A stretch of 64,000 bases of DNA, from contig CM075102.1 in the NCBI GenBank assembly GCA_037576195.1, positions 15,372,745-15,436,744 of the forward strand, written 5' to 3'. Shown here piece after piece: positions 1 through 13,600 of the stretch; position 1 is the stretch's first letter, and each line of letters begins with the position of its first letter. Position numbers and translations under genes: made by a program. Source of the stretch: Phytoseiulus persimilis (taxonomy: Eukaryota; Arthropoda; Arachnida; Mesostigmata; Phytoseiidae). The notes below the pieces were generated by a model, which did no database searches, was not told the origin of the DNA, and worked only from the letters and a program-made list of their open reading frames with translations.

Positions 1-2956
1 CAAATATGTATTCCCTGCCGCGGTAGTTAAATGCTGACTGCGTTTTTTCCCGGCTTTTTCTACCTGTTCTGCCTTTTTAGCTTCTTTCCTCGGAGCCACG
101 GGGCAGTTTTGTCGTCGTCGCTGCTGTCGTTCCCTCCGAGTCACTTTCGGGGAAGACTGATCGTGAGACGAAACGACTGATCGGAGGAATTAGAGTGAGA
201 CACAAGTGAGAGGAGAACCACCACTCGGACACCTCCCAGTACAATTTCGGGCTTCGACCGAACAGTTTCAGGGCCAAACCTATAATTTCCGAGTCGACTT
301 TGGCCCGACGGATACTTAACCTGCGCGGTGAGTCCGCTCGCTCGATGCATAGGCGAACCAACTCGACGGGCTCGAGAGGAAATCGAAAGAGATCCCCACT
401 CTATCCTCTAGCCGCGGATCGAGAAATGTTCGATAACGAGCCGTTCACCTGGGGCTCGTACTCTATGAGTGGAAGATGTTTCCGTTTTTCCCGGAATCTC
501 CCCTCGTACTATCCTCGAAAGAATGCTACTAACTCTTGTGCTTCCACCGCGGTGACGCTTCGAACCGTTCGGGGGAAGCAGAGATCGGGTATCGAGGAAC
601 AGCAATCCATTGTTATTGTATTGTTGCAACATCACGGTCGCCCAAAGTGCTCCGCCAGTAGACCCCCGGGTTGGGCCGCGGCTTCGGTCGCGGGGAAGTC
701 GGTGTCCAGTAATAACAGTGAGGGGCAAGAGGAAACTACGGGTGGATGCACAAGGAGTGAAGTCTGGCCTCGATAATCTGCAAAGTGCATCCTGACGGCG
801 CCTTTCGTTTTAAGGTTTTTGTCTTCTCCGAGCGGAAAAAGCTGCCTTGGTCGGACGAGCACACCGAGCTCGAGTCGTTATTCCCGTCTGATTCGTTGCT
901 CGGTCTCTGGGTCGATCCGTTGGCCGAGCTCGTAAAAGAGGTGACATAGTATTGACACCTCTCCACCCCTCTCGCCGACGCTCAGAGACCAGCACTGTCG
1001 CCTCGAGAGATGGGTCGGGGGAGAAACGCGTGCGGAGCGGCCTCTATCCGCACAAATGACTCATCACAATCGCAAGCGATCCAAGCTGGTCGTAAACTCG
1101 CCAATATTAATCAATGATGAGACCACATTCCTCGTGCCTTCACTAGCGGTAGTGAGCAGCAATCGAGATCAAGAAAGAAAAAACGACGGCGACGAGTGTA
1201 CACGACGGCGAGGACTAACACTTCTAACCGGGCGGTGTGATGATGATTATGATATCTCGCTGTTCCCTCTCGGATAAGCGAGGCATCAGATAATACAGCC
1301 TGTGATGTTTTTATAGGAGCTCTCGGCACGTCGAACGACTGGCGAGCGGTTTCGTATCTCCAGTAGAAGGAGAAACAGACAGCGAGCAGGCCAGGCCCCA
1401 ATTATGACTTCTTCGTAGGGTTGCCAGCTCTCTCCACGAACACGAGGAGGTGAGCAGAGAGATGGCCCACACACGGCCGTCCTGAGCAAGGAACTTCGAG
1501 CCGAACTGTCTCGGGGTCCTAGGTGTTTTAGACGAGGTTGTTGCCTTGGGTGCGAGCACATGGATCCACATGAACTCCTCCCGGGCCGCCCTCTGGGAAA
1601 TCAGGCGCATCTTCTGCTCTCCGCTGTCGTTGTTGTCGCTGCTGATGGTTCAGGCCACTCAATACTAAATATCCATCTATTCGTTTCTCTTTCGCCACGC
1701 CATTTCCTGCGGAAGTCGTAATCGTCAGCTGGGGAGCCATCTTTTCTTTCCTCTGCTTTTGTACCAGTGGGGAAGCTAGCTAACGCTCATGTACCAGCTT
1801 TTCCCACTTTCTGCTGTTCTCATGCGCTTTTCGGTTGACCGTTGGTTCCGGTCGTTCGCTCGCAACACGAAAGAGGGCTCAAGGGGTTTTCGGCGTACAG
1901 ATGCCTCGCGGTTTCGCGGCCGAGCTGATGTTCGTCAAGTACCTTCTCCCGGCAGCGTTCGAGTTTCCGGAGCCGAGTGTTTGGCTACCTGTGGTCAACC
2001 GTGGTCGGATGTCGAACCGGTTCGTGGAGGTCGTCGCACCGGCGCAGCTTGATGACTCGATGTGCATTCCCTCCGCACACTCGCTCGGAGACCTCAGTGG
2101 CGCGGCTCGGCTTCCCAGACGACCTGGTTCACTCCACGTCGCAGCATCCACTCCTGTCGGCTGGTCGTTACACCGTCGCCGTCGACCTCGTATTTGTCCG
2201 CGACAGGCTCGAGAACAGAACTTGTCTCCTGCTGGCTGCTTACCTCGCTCGCTGAGTTGCTGGCGCGCTCGCTTGGTCGCGGTGTCGTCGTAAAGAATTC
2301 ACCAGCTCGAGACGATACTGTGCAAGCTCTCCTGGCAGGGATGGCGCATTCGATAGCGGCACCGGAGCCGGGCTTGATAAGACTCCTAGGAGAAAAACGA
2401 AATTCCCAAAACAAACAAAATGATGTCTAAGACCGGAGAGTGACGCTAAAGTCTGTTTTCCTGTCGGTCCGTATGTCCTCTACACTGACGACGTGGACGG
2501 AGAGTCGAGGCGGGGGACGTTCGTTGAATGCGTGTATGGTCAGCATCCGCGATGTGCTTCAATTTTTTCCCCTCCCTCTCTCTCTCTTTGTTTTCCTTGG
2601 CGCGTCCTTTGAGAGTTGCGATGTTATCTTTCAGCCGGTTAAGGAGCAGAAAACGAATGGCACGCCTGATAGGGATGGAGGAAGTGTGCGCGAGGAACGC
2701 ATGCCCGGGCACCACAATTGAATTAATTCATATTATGTTTCTGTCGCCGCTCCCCGAGCGCGGCACCACCCCAGTCGTTTCGACTGCGCTTCGCGATTGA
2801 GGTTCGGATCTGTTCCTTGTGGAAATCTTAGAGGATACGCGATCAGACGAGGATGTGCTTATGCTCAAACATTCGCAGAAACGGGCGGAGACGAGAGTCA
2901 AGACCAAAGAAACACGACAAGATGAAGGACGATCAGAGACTGAGGGCACATGGCAG

Positions 2957-3118
2957 GAAGGCATAAAGAAGATAGAAAAAATGAAGATGGTTGAAGGAAT
3001 GAAGAAAGTAGAAAGAATAAAGATGGCGGAAGGAATAAAGAAGATAGAAAAAATGAAGATGGTGGAAGGAATGAAGAAAGTAGAAAGAATAAAGATGGCG
3101 GAAGGAATAAAGATGGCG
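2957..3118 (+). repeat. 72-bp higher-order tandem repeat (36-bp half units)
   Basis: Two complete 72-bp units start at 2957 and 3029, followed by a partial unit at 3101. Each unit is a diverged dimer of 36-bp halves that differ only by transitions. The strand is almost purely purine. In the frame open from 2819 to 3157 each half reads as a 12-residue motif of the form E-G-[IM]-K-K-[IV]-E-[KR]-[MI]-K-M-[VA]. Whether it is ever translated is unknown. The frame has no family match that I recognise. Confidence 0.85.
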
Positions 3119-5314
3119 GATCTGGATCGAGTTGGCGGCCGTCGGAGTAACATCTGAAACGGACATGTGGGTCTCAGCCGAGCGCGGATGGGAAATGAAG
3201 GACACGCGGAGGAGGCAATCATTGCTGAAGGGTGGAGCTCATCCATCTATCTCTTGCTTCATCCAGCAATCAATCCGCTCCCTTCACTCGGCTCCCGATC
3301 CTATAGGATCTGTACTTGTAGTCGTTGTTGGTGCCAGCCGCACGCTACGTCGCCGCATTCCAGGTTCGAAGCCTCCCTTCGCTTCCTGGCTGCTTGCTCG
3401 TTTCCTTCGTTCGGCATTCTGGTGGGGGCTAGTCTGGCTGAGGCAAGGCAAAGCTTCTTTGTTATATGAACAAGACAAATAGCTTTCTTGCCGGGCCGAC
3501 CGCTCACCGAGCTAGCTATCCGGCCGACCGGCCAGCGAGCTGGCAAGCTTGCATTGTCCTCTAATTACTTTATTCAGGGTCGCCGGACTCACCGACGACT
3601 ACCGCAGTGGTCGCTGTGCGAAGGACCTGCGCCCAGATTAACTCTCATCTGGTCCTAAGCGACGGGAATTCATGCGGCCAGATCCGATTTCCAGACCCTC
3701 AGGAGTCAACTCGGACGACGTCATCCAAAAATAGAAGCCCGCTTGGCAATGAATGTCGTCTATCGCAACATTGGAGGAAGACGTCGCCGCGTGACTAGAG
3801 AAACGGGAGTCATGACGCCCGAGGCCATCCATGGACTCGTCCGGGATCGTCCGCGATCATGACGAGACCATGTCTTCCACGATGAAAAACGCAGGGTTCG
3901 GCATCAGCGTGGTTGACGGAGCTTTGTCAGTATTTTGCTCGTGTCACTAATGAACGGTCTTTTGAGCGGAGTGTGCGAGAGAATCCAGGCTCCGGATCGA
4001 TCCGAGCTTTTGTCTCGCCTCCCTGGATCAATCTCTTTTGTATGACGTCGCTGTCAGCCCTTCTCCGTCCTTCTTGCGTTTCCTTTTTTGCTCGTTGGCA
4101 GCGGTCTGTGCGCTCCTTTCCTTCCCGCAGCCATGGTCCCGCTCTGTCTGAAGGGCGCTGCAACCGATCTCTATATTGAAGGAAGAAACTCGACGGAGAC
4201 CCGCGTCGGTTCCAGTGCTCTCTCGTAGCCGTCTTCCACTCGCGCGCGCGTTCCCCCATGAAACGCTTCCGTGCGCTGCTCTTTCCGCCGTGGCCTCTGC
4301 GGCGGCACTGTTGTTGTGTGAGTCCTTTGAAAACGAACAGACTGACGGAAACGACGACGGCAGCAGCAGCCCGAGAGAGTTTGTCGATTGCGCGAAGGAG
4401 AAGAAAAGGACACCTCTACCGTCGTCCTCGTCGTTGTCATTGAAACCTCGCGGGCTAGGGTTTCGGATGTGGGGCTCCTCGGTATTTCTTCTCTCCGGTT
4501 GCCTTGCTATTAAAAGCTACCCTTCACCTTCTCGAGTATCAATTTATCCGGCGATCGATCAAGCGATCTTTCTTTTTATCTACGCGATTGTATCAAATTT
4601 CAAAGTTTCGGAACGACTTCACGAAGCGCTTCTTTCGAATTCCACTGTCCACGGCCCCGCACTCAAAAGTTTCTCCGCAACCACCCTCGTCCATTGTTTC
4701 TCGAACACCACGCCGACTCCACGCTGTGGTCCGGCTCCGTTGACCGGCTGGTCAATATTACGACAACCGCGACTACAACAGCGATGGCGACCTCGACTGC
4801 AACGGCGGCTGTTCCGTGCGTACGGATTATGTTCAACAGATTCAATTTGTTAGCGAACTCGGCGGGAGTTCGGCGAACGATCGCTGCTCCAGTCGACCGG
4901 GTCGCCTGAGTGGAATGCTTGGCAATTCAGTGAACGGACGACAGCGGACCACGCTCAACGCAGACCGGAGGAAAGAGGATCGAACGGATAAATCCGCGAA
5001 TGGAAACCAACTTCAAGGGCTCAACACGGGTTTCTGAAACTCCTCTTCTCCAAGACCGATGGAACGGGGCTGGTTCCTGAACACGACTGCTGGGGAGCGA
5101 CGTCGAACTCTCGGCTCTTGCGAGGAAAAATCTGAGCAGAGACTTTCGGTCCGGTTCGAGGACGCTCCCCGGGATGGGCTTCAGTTCAAACACAGGGTCT
5201 GTTGGCCGAGGCCAAAGCGTTTGATTGTTCGCGCCGCGCTCCTCGAGGGCTGTTTCACCTCCTCTCTTCTGCGTTGTGATATAGAGAGCAAACGAGAGGG
5301 AACGAGTGAGCATT

Positions 5315-5330
5315 TGTGTGTGTGTGTGTG
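5315..5330. repeat. (TG)8 microsatellite
   Basis: Eight uninterrupted TG dinucleotides in intergenic sequence. Confidence 0.95.
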
Positions 5331-7619
5331 CATTGCTCCTGAGAGACTCGTAGCGATGATGGATCGCGGGCTCGATTGGCCCTCGACCGACTGGCGAGCC
5401 AAGCGAGGGGAGAATGGAGCGAGAGCAATCGAACGCTGTCTGGCGACCGCGCTTACTGCTGGATATCTGATCTCGCAACGGCTTCTGCGGCGGCCATTAC
5501 AGCCAAATTGCCAAACACTATCACGTGCTGTTGCGGCTTCCAGCACCGACGGCACAACAGGCGGGAATACGCATCCTGTCCCCGAGTTTGCCCTCGGGCC
5601 TGGTCCGAAGGCAGACCCTTAGGTTGTCCTCGATCGGCTCCCACGCGGTTCGTCATTCCCTTCCTCGGTTTTGCGCGAACTGGAATTCCTAGTGCTCCTG
5701 GTTCTTGTCGTATCGTGGCGGCAGGCATCTCACCGGGGAAAACAATCGTCTCGGAACGATTGCTGTCCTGAGCGGCTTCCGCTCGAGCGAGGTCAGCCGA
5801 GAGCGTGCCCTTGCATGTCCGTGCGCATTTCTGAGCGTGGCTGTGGCTGAGTGTCGGAAAGGAAGGAAGAACAATGCTCGCCGGCTGAACCGTTCATTGT
5901 GTTGGAAGTTTGGCGGCGTTTTTCCTGCGGCGGCTCCCTTCCCACCCGTTTCGGCATGCGGTGTATATTTCTCTCTTCTTTTCCTTTCTCACACGAGCTC
6001 CCACCATGCTCTGTCGTTAGACGCCTCGACATCCTCGTTGTCGCTGGCGGCGGCAACAACCGAACTAGCGGTTGTCGACGACGTGGTCTTCTGTTCTCCT
6101 GTCCTCGTTTCTCGCCCGCTTCTTCTGCTCCTTATTATTAAGCCGTTGTCGCGTTACTTCCTGTGGCCATCCGTGACCTGCGTCCTCCGCGATGTCCCAG
6201 CGGAGGACATCAACCGCGACGACGACGACAACACCACCACCGCGAACAACAAATTCGGCAACAGCAGCGACGTCCTGGGCTGTTTTTTTTTCCATCCGAT
6301 ATGATTAACTTCGTCATAAAATTATGCCATAAAGCTGCCGCGCCTGCTGGTCCTCGGCCCGGCTTTCGATGTTTTCGTTTGATGACGGCAAACGGACCCT
6401 TCATATGCAATAAAAAGCGTGGTTGCCTGTCCCTCTGCTCTCCCTTCATCCGGCCAGCCCCGATCGCTCGGCTGTTCGCCGCTCGGAGCCGGGCCTGGAG
6501 TTCTCTATCGAGCGCAGGCGCAGTTGAACCAGAACAGCTAAAGCAAGTGGTCTTTTGTTTTCAACTGATGAACGAATGACTCATTCTTTTGAAAACTCAT
6601 TCACCAGCCTGATTCATTACTAGACTCGTGGAGTCCGGCGGAGGCGCTCGGACCTCGGTGGGCGCCGTTCGACCGCATTCCTGTTGTCGTGATCGTCATC
6701 GCCGGAGCAGACCCGTAAAGATTCGAGGATGTCCGAGCTTCCCTACTGCACTCGACGAACGTCCGATGCACAGAAGGCTGGAGGACAGACGTGCGGGCAG
6801 AAAGAGCGACGACCGTCTGGACTGAGTATTCATTATATGATTTACATAATATATCTGAGGGCCCTCGTAACATATTCAATTGTCTTGGGACCGACTGCTA
6901 ATGGCTAAGTACTCCATGGAACAAGCTAAGGACAACCTCGGGGAGAGAGTGAGCAGCTAGAGCGGGGGAAACTCGCACGCTCGACCGAACAAGTTGCACA
7001 GAGCTCCTGAGGAAGACCTGAGGGCGACGAGCGAAACTGGAGGCCTATCGGGACACGGCTCCGGCCGAACATCGATCCTCTGTGGTGAAGGAACTGAACC
7101 ACAGCGACTCACGAGAGTCGTCTTCGGCAGCTCAACAGGACGGATGGTTCTCCGGTCGTGGACGGAGCCTCGTCCCAGTTTCTCCAAAGGTTGACGAGAT
7201 ATACGAGGCGGGTTGCCGGAGCTTCAGCCTACAGGAGAGAACTCTGGGAAAACTAAGGAGAAGGGGAGGAGAACGGGGCAGGGAGGGCCGGAACACGAGA
7301 TCATTACGAATTCGTCTTACGACCAAGACACGGCGATACAACGATGTAGTGAGGGAGCGAGCAAACGACTCGAGCGGGCTGACAAGAACACAAACGAACA
7401 GTCTAGCATTGAACTACTCGTGTTCGAAAAGAGGGTTTCGCGTGAGCATCACCCTACAAGATGGTCGTCACCGCAGAAACCTCCGCGGTAATCAGTCTCG
7501 TTGCTCGGGACGAGCGAAAAAAAAGAGCCATGAATGGTTTCGGAAGGGACTCGCTCCGTGGGTTGAATGGGTGGGAGGATGGTTCGGAAGTAGTAACGGG
7601 ACCGGGTGGGGAGGGCAGA

Positions 7620-7641
7620 GGGGGGGGGGGGGGGGGGGGGG
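7620..7641 (+). repeat. 22-nt poly-G tract
   Basis: An uninterrupted run of G with further GGG groups just upstream. The sequence could form a G-quadruplex on the plus strand. The exact length may be affected by sequencing error. Confidence 0.85.
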
Positions 7642-10600
7642 AGACGCATGGGCGCGGGAGAACTAACGGAGAAGTCAGCCAGACACATTCGAAATCGGAG
7701 ATGTCGTCAGCGATTAGAGAGCTCTGCGAGAGACAATCAATTGCGACTCGCTGCTTCGCCTCCCCCGGCGGAGTCTCCTCCTGTTTCTCCGACTGGTCGT
7801 GTTCCGCTGAAACCGAAGCTGCGCGATTCTTCGTTCTTTTGTCTCAACTCGTACGGCACTGTGTTATCCCTTAATGTCCGCCTATCAGAAGAACGAGTAC
7901 CGGGCCACGGGCATGACGACGCGTGAAAGCCGACTTGAAGCGGCCCCTGTCACGCCTCGTACTTCGGATGAGGGTTTCTGTCGTTGATGGACACCTCACA
8001 CGGAACGACGAGTAGGTGAGCAGACCAATTATCGAGCACAGGAATAGCCTGACTGCATCGATGTCGGGATTAATGAACGACCTATTCAGAGCATTGTTGG
8101 AGGACTTCACAAATGAATCGGATAGACCGGAACTGAGTTACGAGAACATCGATCGATTCCAAGACGCGTTGGCTTGCATTAGGGACTTGATGAGGTGCTG
8201 GAGTTTCCACGCGAGGAACCCGGGCGGACTCCGACACAGACGAAACCGAAACGACAACGCTCAAACGAGCAAAGGATTCATTTGACGAGCGAATCACTGA
8301 ACGAGCAATCGTCAGAAATACGTTGAGGTCCCAGCTCGCGAGCTCCTGTTTAACGACGTCGTCGTCGTCGACATCGTTTGACCGCGTACTCGCTCTCCGT
8401 TGTCTACGGTTTAGGGCTGTTTGACAGGCCGGTGGGTTGCGTGACTTCATCAAGCAATTAGTGGCAGAAAGCTTTTCGTTTTTCTGCTCACCGCTGCTGC
8501 TCCCGTCTGTTTTGACGGGACGATTTCGCTTGTTCCGCTGTCAGTTGTATTGTCCGACCGTTCATTCGTTTGCGCGACTGTCCGTTCAGTTAGCGAGAAG
8601 AAACGAAGGAACGCAGAGCGCGAACGAGGCGTGCATCCGAAGTATTCCGTTGACAACTGCGGAAGCCCGTCAGGGATTTTCGCCTGGAACGATTCTCCCG
8701 TGTGGATCACCGTGGTTCAAGACCAGTTAGCGCTTCGCTCAGAGACCTGGCTGGATACTTCGGCCACTCTCGCGCCTTCGGCGTCGAATCAAATGTTAGC
8801 CGCAGTCAGTATGGGGGAGGGGGTGTTTCTCTTCGTCTCCTTTTCTTGACCTCAACTCTGACTGAGAATACGGGTCGTCGGTGGTCGCAGGGCCAGCCAC
8901 AGAAGTTGAGAGACGCGGGAGCAAAAACCACTAACTAATGGTATTATCATACAAACGACGTACTACAGGCCTTAAATCGTCTTAAGGATTTGTTTCTCTT
9001 CTTCCCGCTTTTTGGGTCCTCTCCATTCGCCCCCGCTGGGTCTTGTTTAAGGATCCCGATCGGCCGCCATCGATGATGATGATCTTGACGAAGAAAAGGA
9101 TCTTACGTAAAAACTTGCGCTGAGCCAAACCATACAAAGAGCCAGAAAGTTTGGCATCCAAACGAGCAAGCGTTCGGACCGACGGCGGCTCAGATCCAAT
9201 ATATTTGGTAAGAAAAAATAGGAGACCGCACTTACGCACACTCTATGGGGTTCGCTTGCACTTTGTGTCTCATGCCGCGCCCTTCCACCGTATCCCCTCT
9301 CTATTTCTCCGGCTCGCCGCCCGCCCCCAGAACCAGAACCCATTTTTTCCCCGGTTGGTCCAGGTTCACACTGATCTTGTGAACAGACAGTTCAGGCCTG
9401 GGTCGTGCAGCCGGAGCGGATCTGCATCAAACAGCCTTCAGGGTGGCCAACTGCTAAATATGCTGCGCCGGGAAAAAGAAAAGGGTGCGCGGCAATTACT
9501 ATCACAAAAAGCTTTTCCCTTCTTTTGGCGGCTCCTGCTAAGCGCTCGCTCGACCGTCGGGCAGCCAATCGCTGGTTGGATAGCCGGATCGTAATCTGCA
9601 TATTCATTGGAGAAAGACGCACCAGCATGGACTCCCGCAGAAGTCCAAGGACCTGGAGAAGGACGGTTATAAAACTCAGTCGCAACGAAGGCGCCCAAAA
9701 CAAGCTGGACGAGCAGACGGAATTAACGGTCGCGTCCCTTGTTTGGCACCTTCACCCGACTGTCTGACCGATTGACCAACTGTCCAAGCAGTCGACTGGC
9801 CCTCGGTCTGCTAATGCCGCATTGTGCGATTATGATCAGTTGTGTTCGAAAGAAGACGTTGCCTCGGAGGCGCCAATGGCGAATCAAACAGCAGCGGTCA
9901 AGTGATGAAGTTGGTCATCGTTGTTGTCGTGACGGAATCTGCAAGTCACTTCATTGCGAACGACCACGCGCACGTCTATGCTACAGATGGATTGATAGCA
10001 ACACGTTCGGTGTGTGGAAGCGAGCGAATTTTCGGACCGAACTCCCCATCTTGATATTTTGGAGCGGGATGCAGCACGACTCGCTCGAAACCAATGAGCG
10101 ATTTGACAGGCGGTCGAACAAATGAACATATTCACACGCAAAGTGTTGCTCCCCAAATCCAGATGAGCACGCGTTCGGCATGGTTTTCTTTCGTCGACAG
10201 AAAGTCGGCGTCGTTCTTCCCTCCAATTCTCTTCGGCTTCGAAAGCGCTCAGAAGAGCGAATCAAAGGACAAATCAACGCGACATTTTTCTCTCACGAAG
10301 AGCTGCGATTCGGTGACGAGCGAGAGAACGATATGGAAGACGCGGATGAGAGCCGCTCCTAATGGAAGACTCATGATTCGTACCTGTCACTCTTGTGGGC
10401 TAGATTGTAGTGTGCTGGAGGGGCCGGGGGACTTCACGAGGGAAACCGGGGACAGCCTGGCGAGCTCGAAAGAGCCGACGAGGGGGGAGACCGACGAGGA
10501 AGGACGGTACAGCCTTCTTTTTGAAGCAAAGATTCCCCGTCTGACCGTTCTTTCGACTCCCCAGGGGAGCTAAAAACAGCGCTGAGTTGAGGTGAGCCCA

Positions 10601-13600
10601 GCGAGGTGACTCACGTGCTTTTGACAGCTAGCGGACGCGCTTCGAGGAGTCGAAAGAGCTCGCCAACGTTCGACCTGGCTGCGGATTTCCCGAATCATGG
10701 CGATAGTGTCGAGCTGCGGCCTTCCATCCGGATAACTCGGTCTCGGAAGCCTGTTGATCTTCCGCATCGTACGAGAAGCAAATCCGTCCCTCCAACCGAT
10801 GACCAGCAGTCGATCTATCCGCTCATCTATCGGTGCGTCTGGCCACCAATCTGACCGGGCGGCGGGTAGCAGGCCAGTTAATTGAATCAAGAGAAGCCAG
10901 GCAGGCGGTTGGGAACGCAAAGCAGAGCAAATAGCTCGTATCATCATCAGGTTTGTTCCTTGCGAGATTCTTGAGTCGATAGGTCGACCGTTCAGAGAAA
11001 CCAAAGGAACTGTGGCTGAGCAGAGGAGCGAACGCAGCGCGGGCGGGTACCGAGACTGCCGCAGGGACGGCATATCATCATCGGATAAGATAAGCTTAAA
11101 TTGCAGCCTCAGAAACCGATCTTCATTAGGCTTCGGGGAACCACCATTAGCTTGCGATGTTGTTTAACGTCGGGGCCGAGAAGAGAGCGGAGAGGCCGAG
11201 TCGATTTCCTGGCGACCGCGAGCTCCTTGAGGTACTGACCTGGGGTTCCGGTGAAGTTTCTCTTCGTTTTCTATCGGGAAATTTGAAAAACGGGATGAGC
11301 AGAAACCTATGACGAAACCCGAAGGACGCACTGGGACCGAGAATCGCTTGTGGAACTTCAGGTGACTTCGAATTCGGCACACATTGTTTTGAAAAGGAGG
11401 ATTCCGTTTCGAGACCTCTCGAAAACAATGGACGGACGGATGGAACAGAATCAAAGGAGGGACCGAGGCAACAAGTGCAGATGTGGATGCGAAAGCAGAA
11501 AGAGGAACGCTGGTGGTTCTGCGAGGTGGACGATGGGCTCCCGGTGCATACGAGAGGGAGCTCATTGAAAAGAGGAACAAATGTCCGACTATGATTGATG
11601 AAGTGACGTGCCCGAATGACTCGATACGTACTGTTGAGAGCACCGAAAGGCACCGACCGAGAAAGTGTACCGGGAGTCTGCTCAAGGTTTATCCCAAATT
11701 GTATTATCTCGGTCGGTGTCGGCGTTTTGGGGTTAGCGACATCGGCGTCCTGGGGGACTCCCTCGCGACTTGAAACATGGACTGACTGCAGTCGCCACGC
11801 CGGTGACGTGACGAAGTATTGAATTTTGATGGAACTTCCCTCCCTCTGTCACTAACGGTTCCCACCGACATCAGCGTAAACTACTGAACGCGACGAGAGG
11901 TGCAGCGACCGTGGCCACCTGACAGCGAGAGCCTGTGAAGATTGCATTTTGCTGACCGGGCGTGAGGTGCTTACGAAGTCTTCAGCGAGGGAGCCAACGA
12001 GAAGGAGGAGAACGCTCAAAGGGGAGGCTGGGAACGGTGTTATGGAATTCTCTCCTCCGCTTCGGAGCCAGCCTCATGTCCCCTCCGGTTGGACGGAGTC
12101 CCATATGTCTGCAATCACCGTGGACTCGAGTCCCCCACATCCCTTCCCCTCTCACCCGATATCCCTCCCTATCGCCCCTCCATCTCCGTCTCAAATCCAA
12201 TTATTCTCAGGAGTTCGTATGGCACGCTTGTCACCTAGTTTACTACCTGGAGGGTGGGAGAGGGTAAGGGACTTTCGACGAACTCGCACAAAAACCTGAA
12301 CGTACCCTGGAGACACCATGAGATGCGATGTCGGTGTTTCTGTACTACCTGAAAAGTCCCAGGCACGTACCGAAGTCGAGTTACATGAAGCAGCTGTGGA
12401 TTTCCGGATTCTTCGCTTCCAATCAGCTGTCCATGATTGGCTCGAATCTGTTCTGACGAGGACTGCCTTCAAGCGAGCAATCGCTCTGAAAATCATCTCA
12501 GATTCGGAGTTTCAAAGGATGAATGAGCGATCGAGGAGCTTTTAAACGAATGGCGGGTCCCGCTCTCGGAAATGACACACGATCCTAAAGGGTTATCGAG
12601 TGACATTGTCCAGTTGTTGTTCAATCACGATGGAGTTGTGTTTTCCGGATCCTACACTTGCGATGCTCGACTCTCGTCCTGGCAGCATGTTTCCTCCGCG
12701 AGAACTTCCTTCCGGTCCTTTGTTTGGCGGCCTGTCTGCTCGACCGCGCGGCCACATGCTCATCAGACGTCCGTCTGCGTGGTTTGTTTGCTCGTTCATT
12801 CGTGTTATTCCTTGCAGTCGTCGTGTATCGCCCTCTCGGAACCATTGCCCCGGTCGTTGTGAGATCGCCTCGGAGGCAGCTCGGGCGGCAGTTGTCCTCA
12901 CTTCGTATCTCTGTTCTCTTTTTTTCCCTCGTTATTTGTTCAATGTTTGTTTATTCAGACCACCTCGGCTTGTCGGCTCGTAGCTGGCTCGATCGGTCGG
13001 CCCGCCGGTTTGAGCTTGTCAGCTTGGCTTGGAGCTCTGGCGCCACGTTCACCGGTTGACGCTTCGTTGTAATCGGATTTGTCAAGAGGAGCTCTTCGCA
13101 GACAAAAAATGAATCTTTTCTTCTCCGAGCTCTGTGAGTCCCTCCTTGTTGTCCTCGTGAGCGCCGTTTGCCTCTTCTGCTCGTTCGGGCATCGCGAGCA
13201 CAACAAAAGAGAGGTGACGCAGGTTGAACAATGGGGGGAGGGGCAATGAAGGGGAGATTCAGGAGACCAAGAGAAAGGAGAGGCTCAGGTGACAGCACGA
13301 CGCCAACGTCGCGAGCAACGTTGCGCCGTATCGGATGAAAACGCTGTTTAATAAATTCTCTCATCGAAGCGGACGAACAAAGCGAAACAAGCTTTCCCTT
13401 TAGATCACCTACCCGGATAGTACTTTGTCGGGGAACGACACCTTGGAATCTGCTTAAAGCTCAAGACTGATACGGGTAGAGATGAGGAGCGATGGGGGAG
13501 AGAGAGGTTGGGGCGAGGGGAAGACCCACTCTGTGAGCGTCCTATCCAGGTTTGTGGGGGTGTTGCGTGGAGGGATTTGGGAAGACGAAGAAGAAGGGGG

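Noticed and set aside
10363-10380. TGGAAGACT-like similarity to miR-7
   Set aside because: The sequence diverges directly after the seed, and the mature miRNA is highly conserved.
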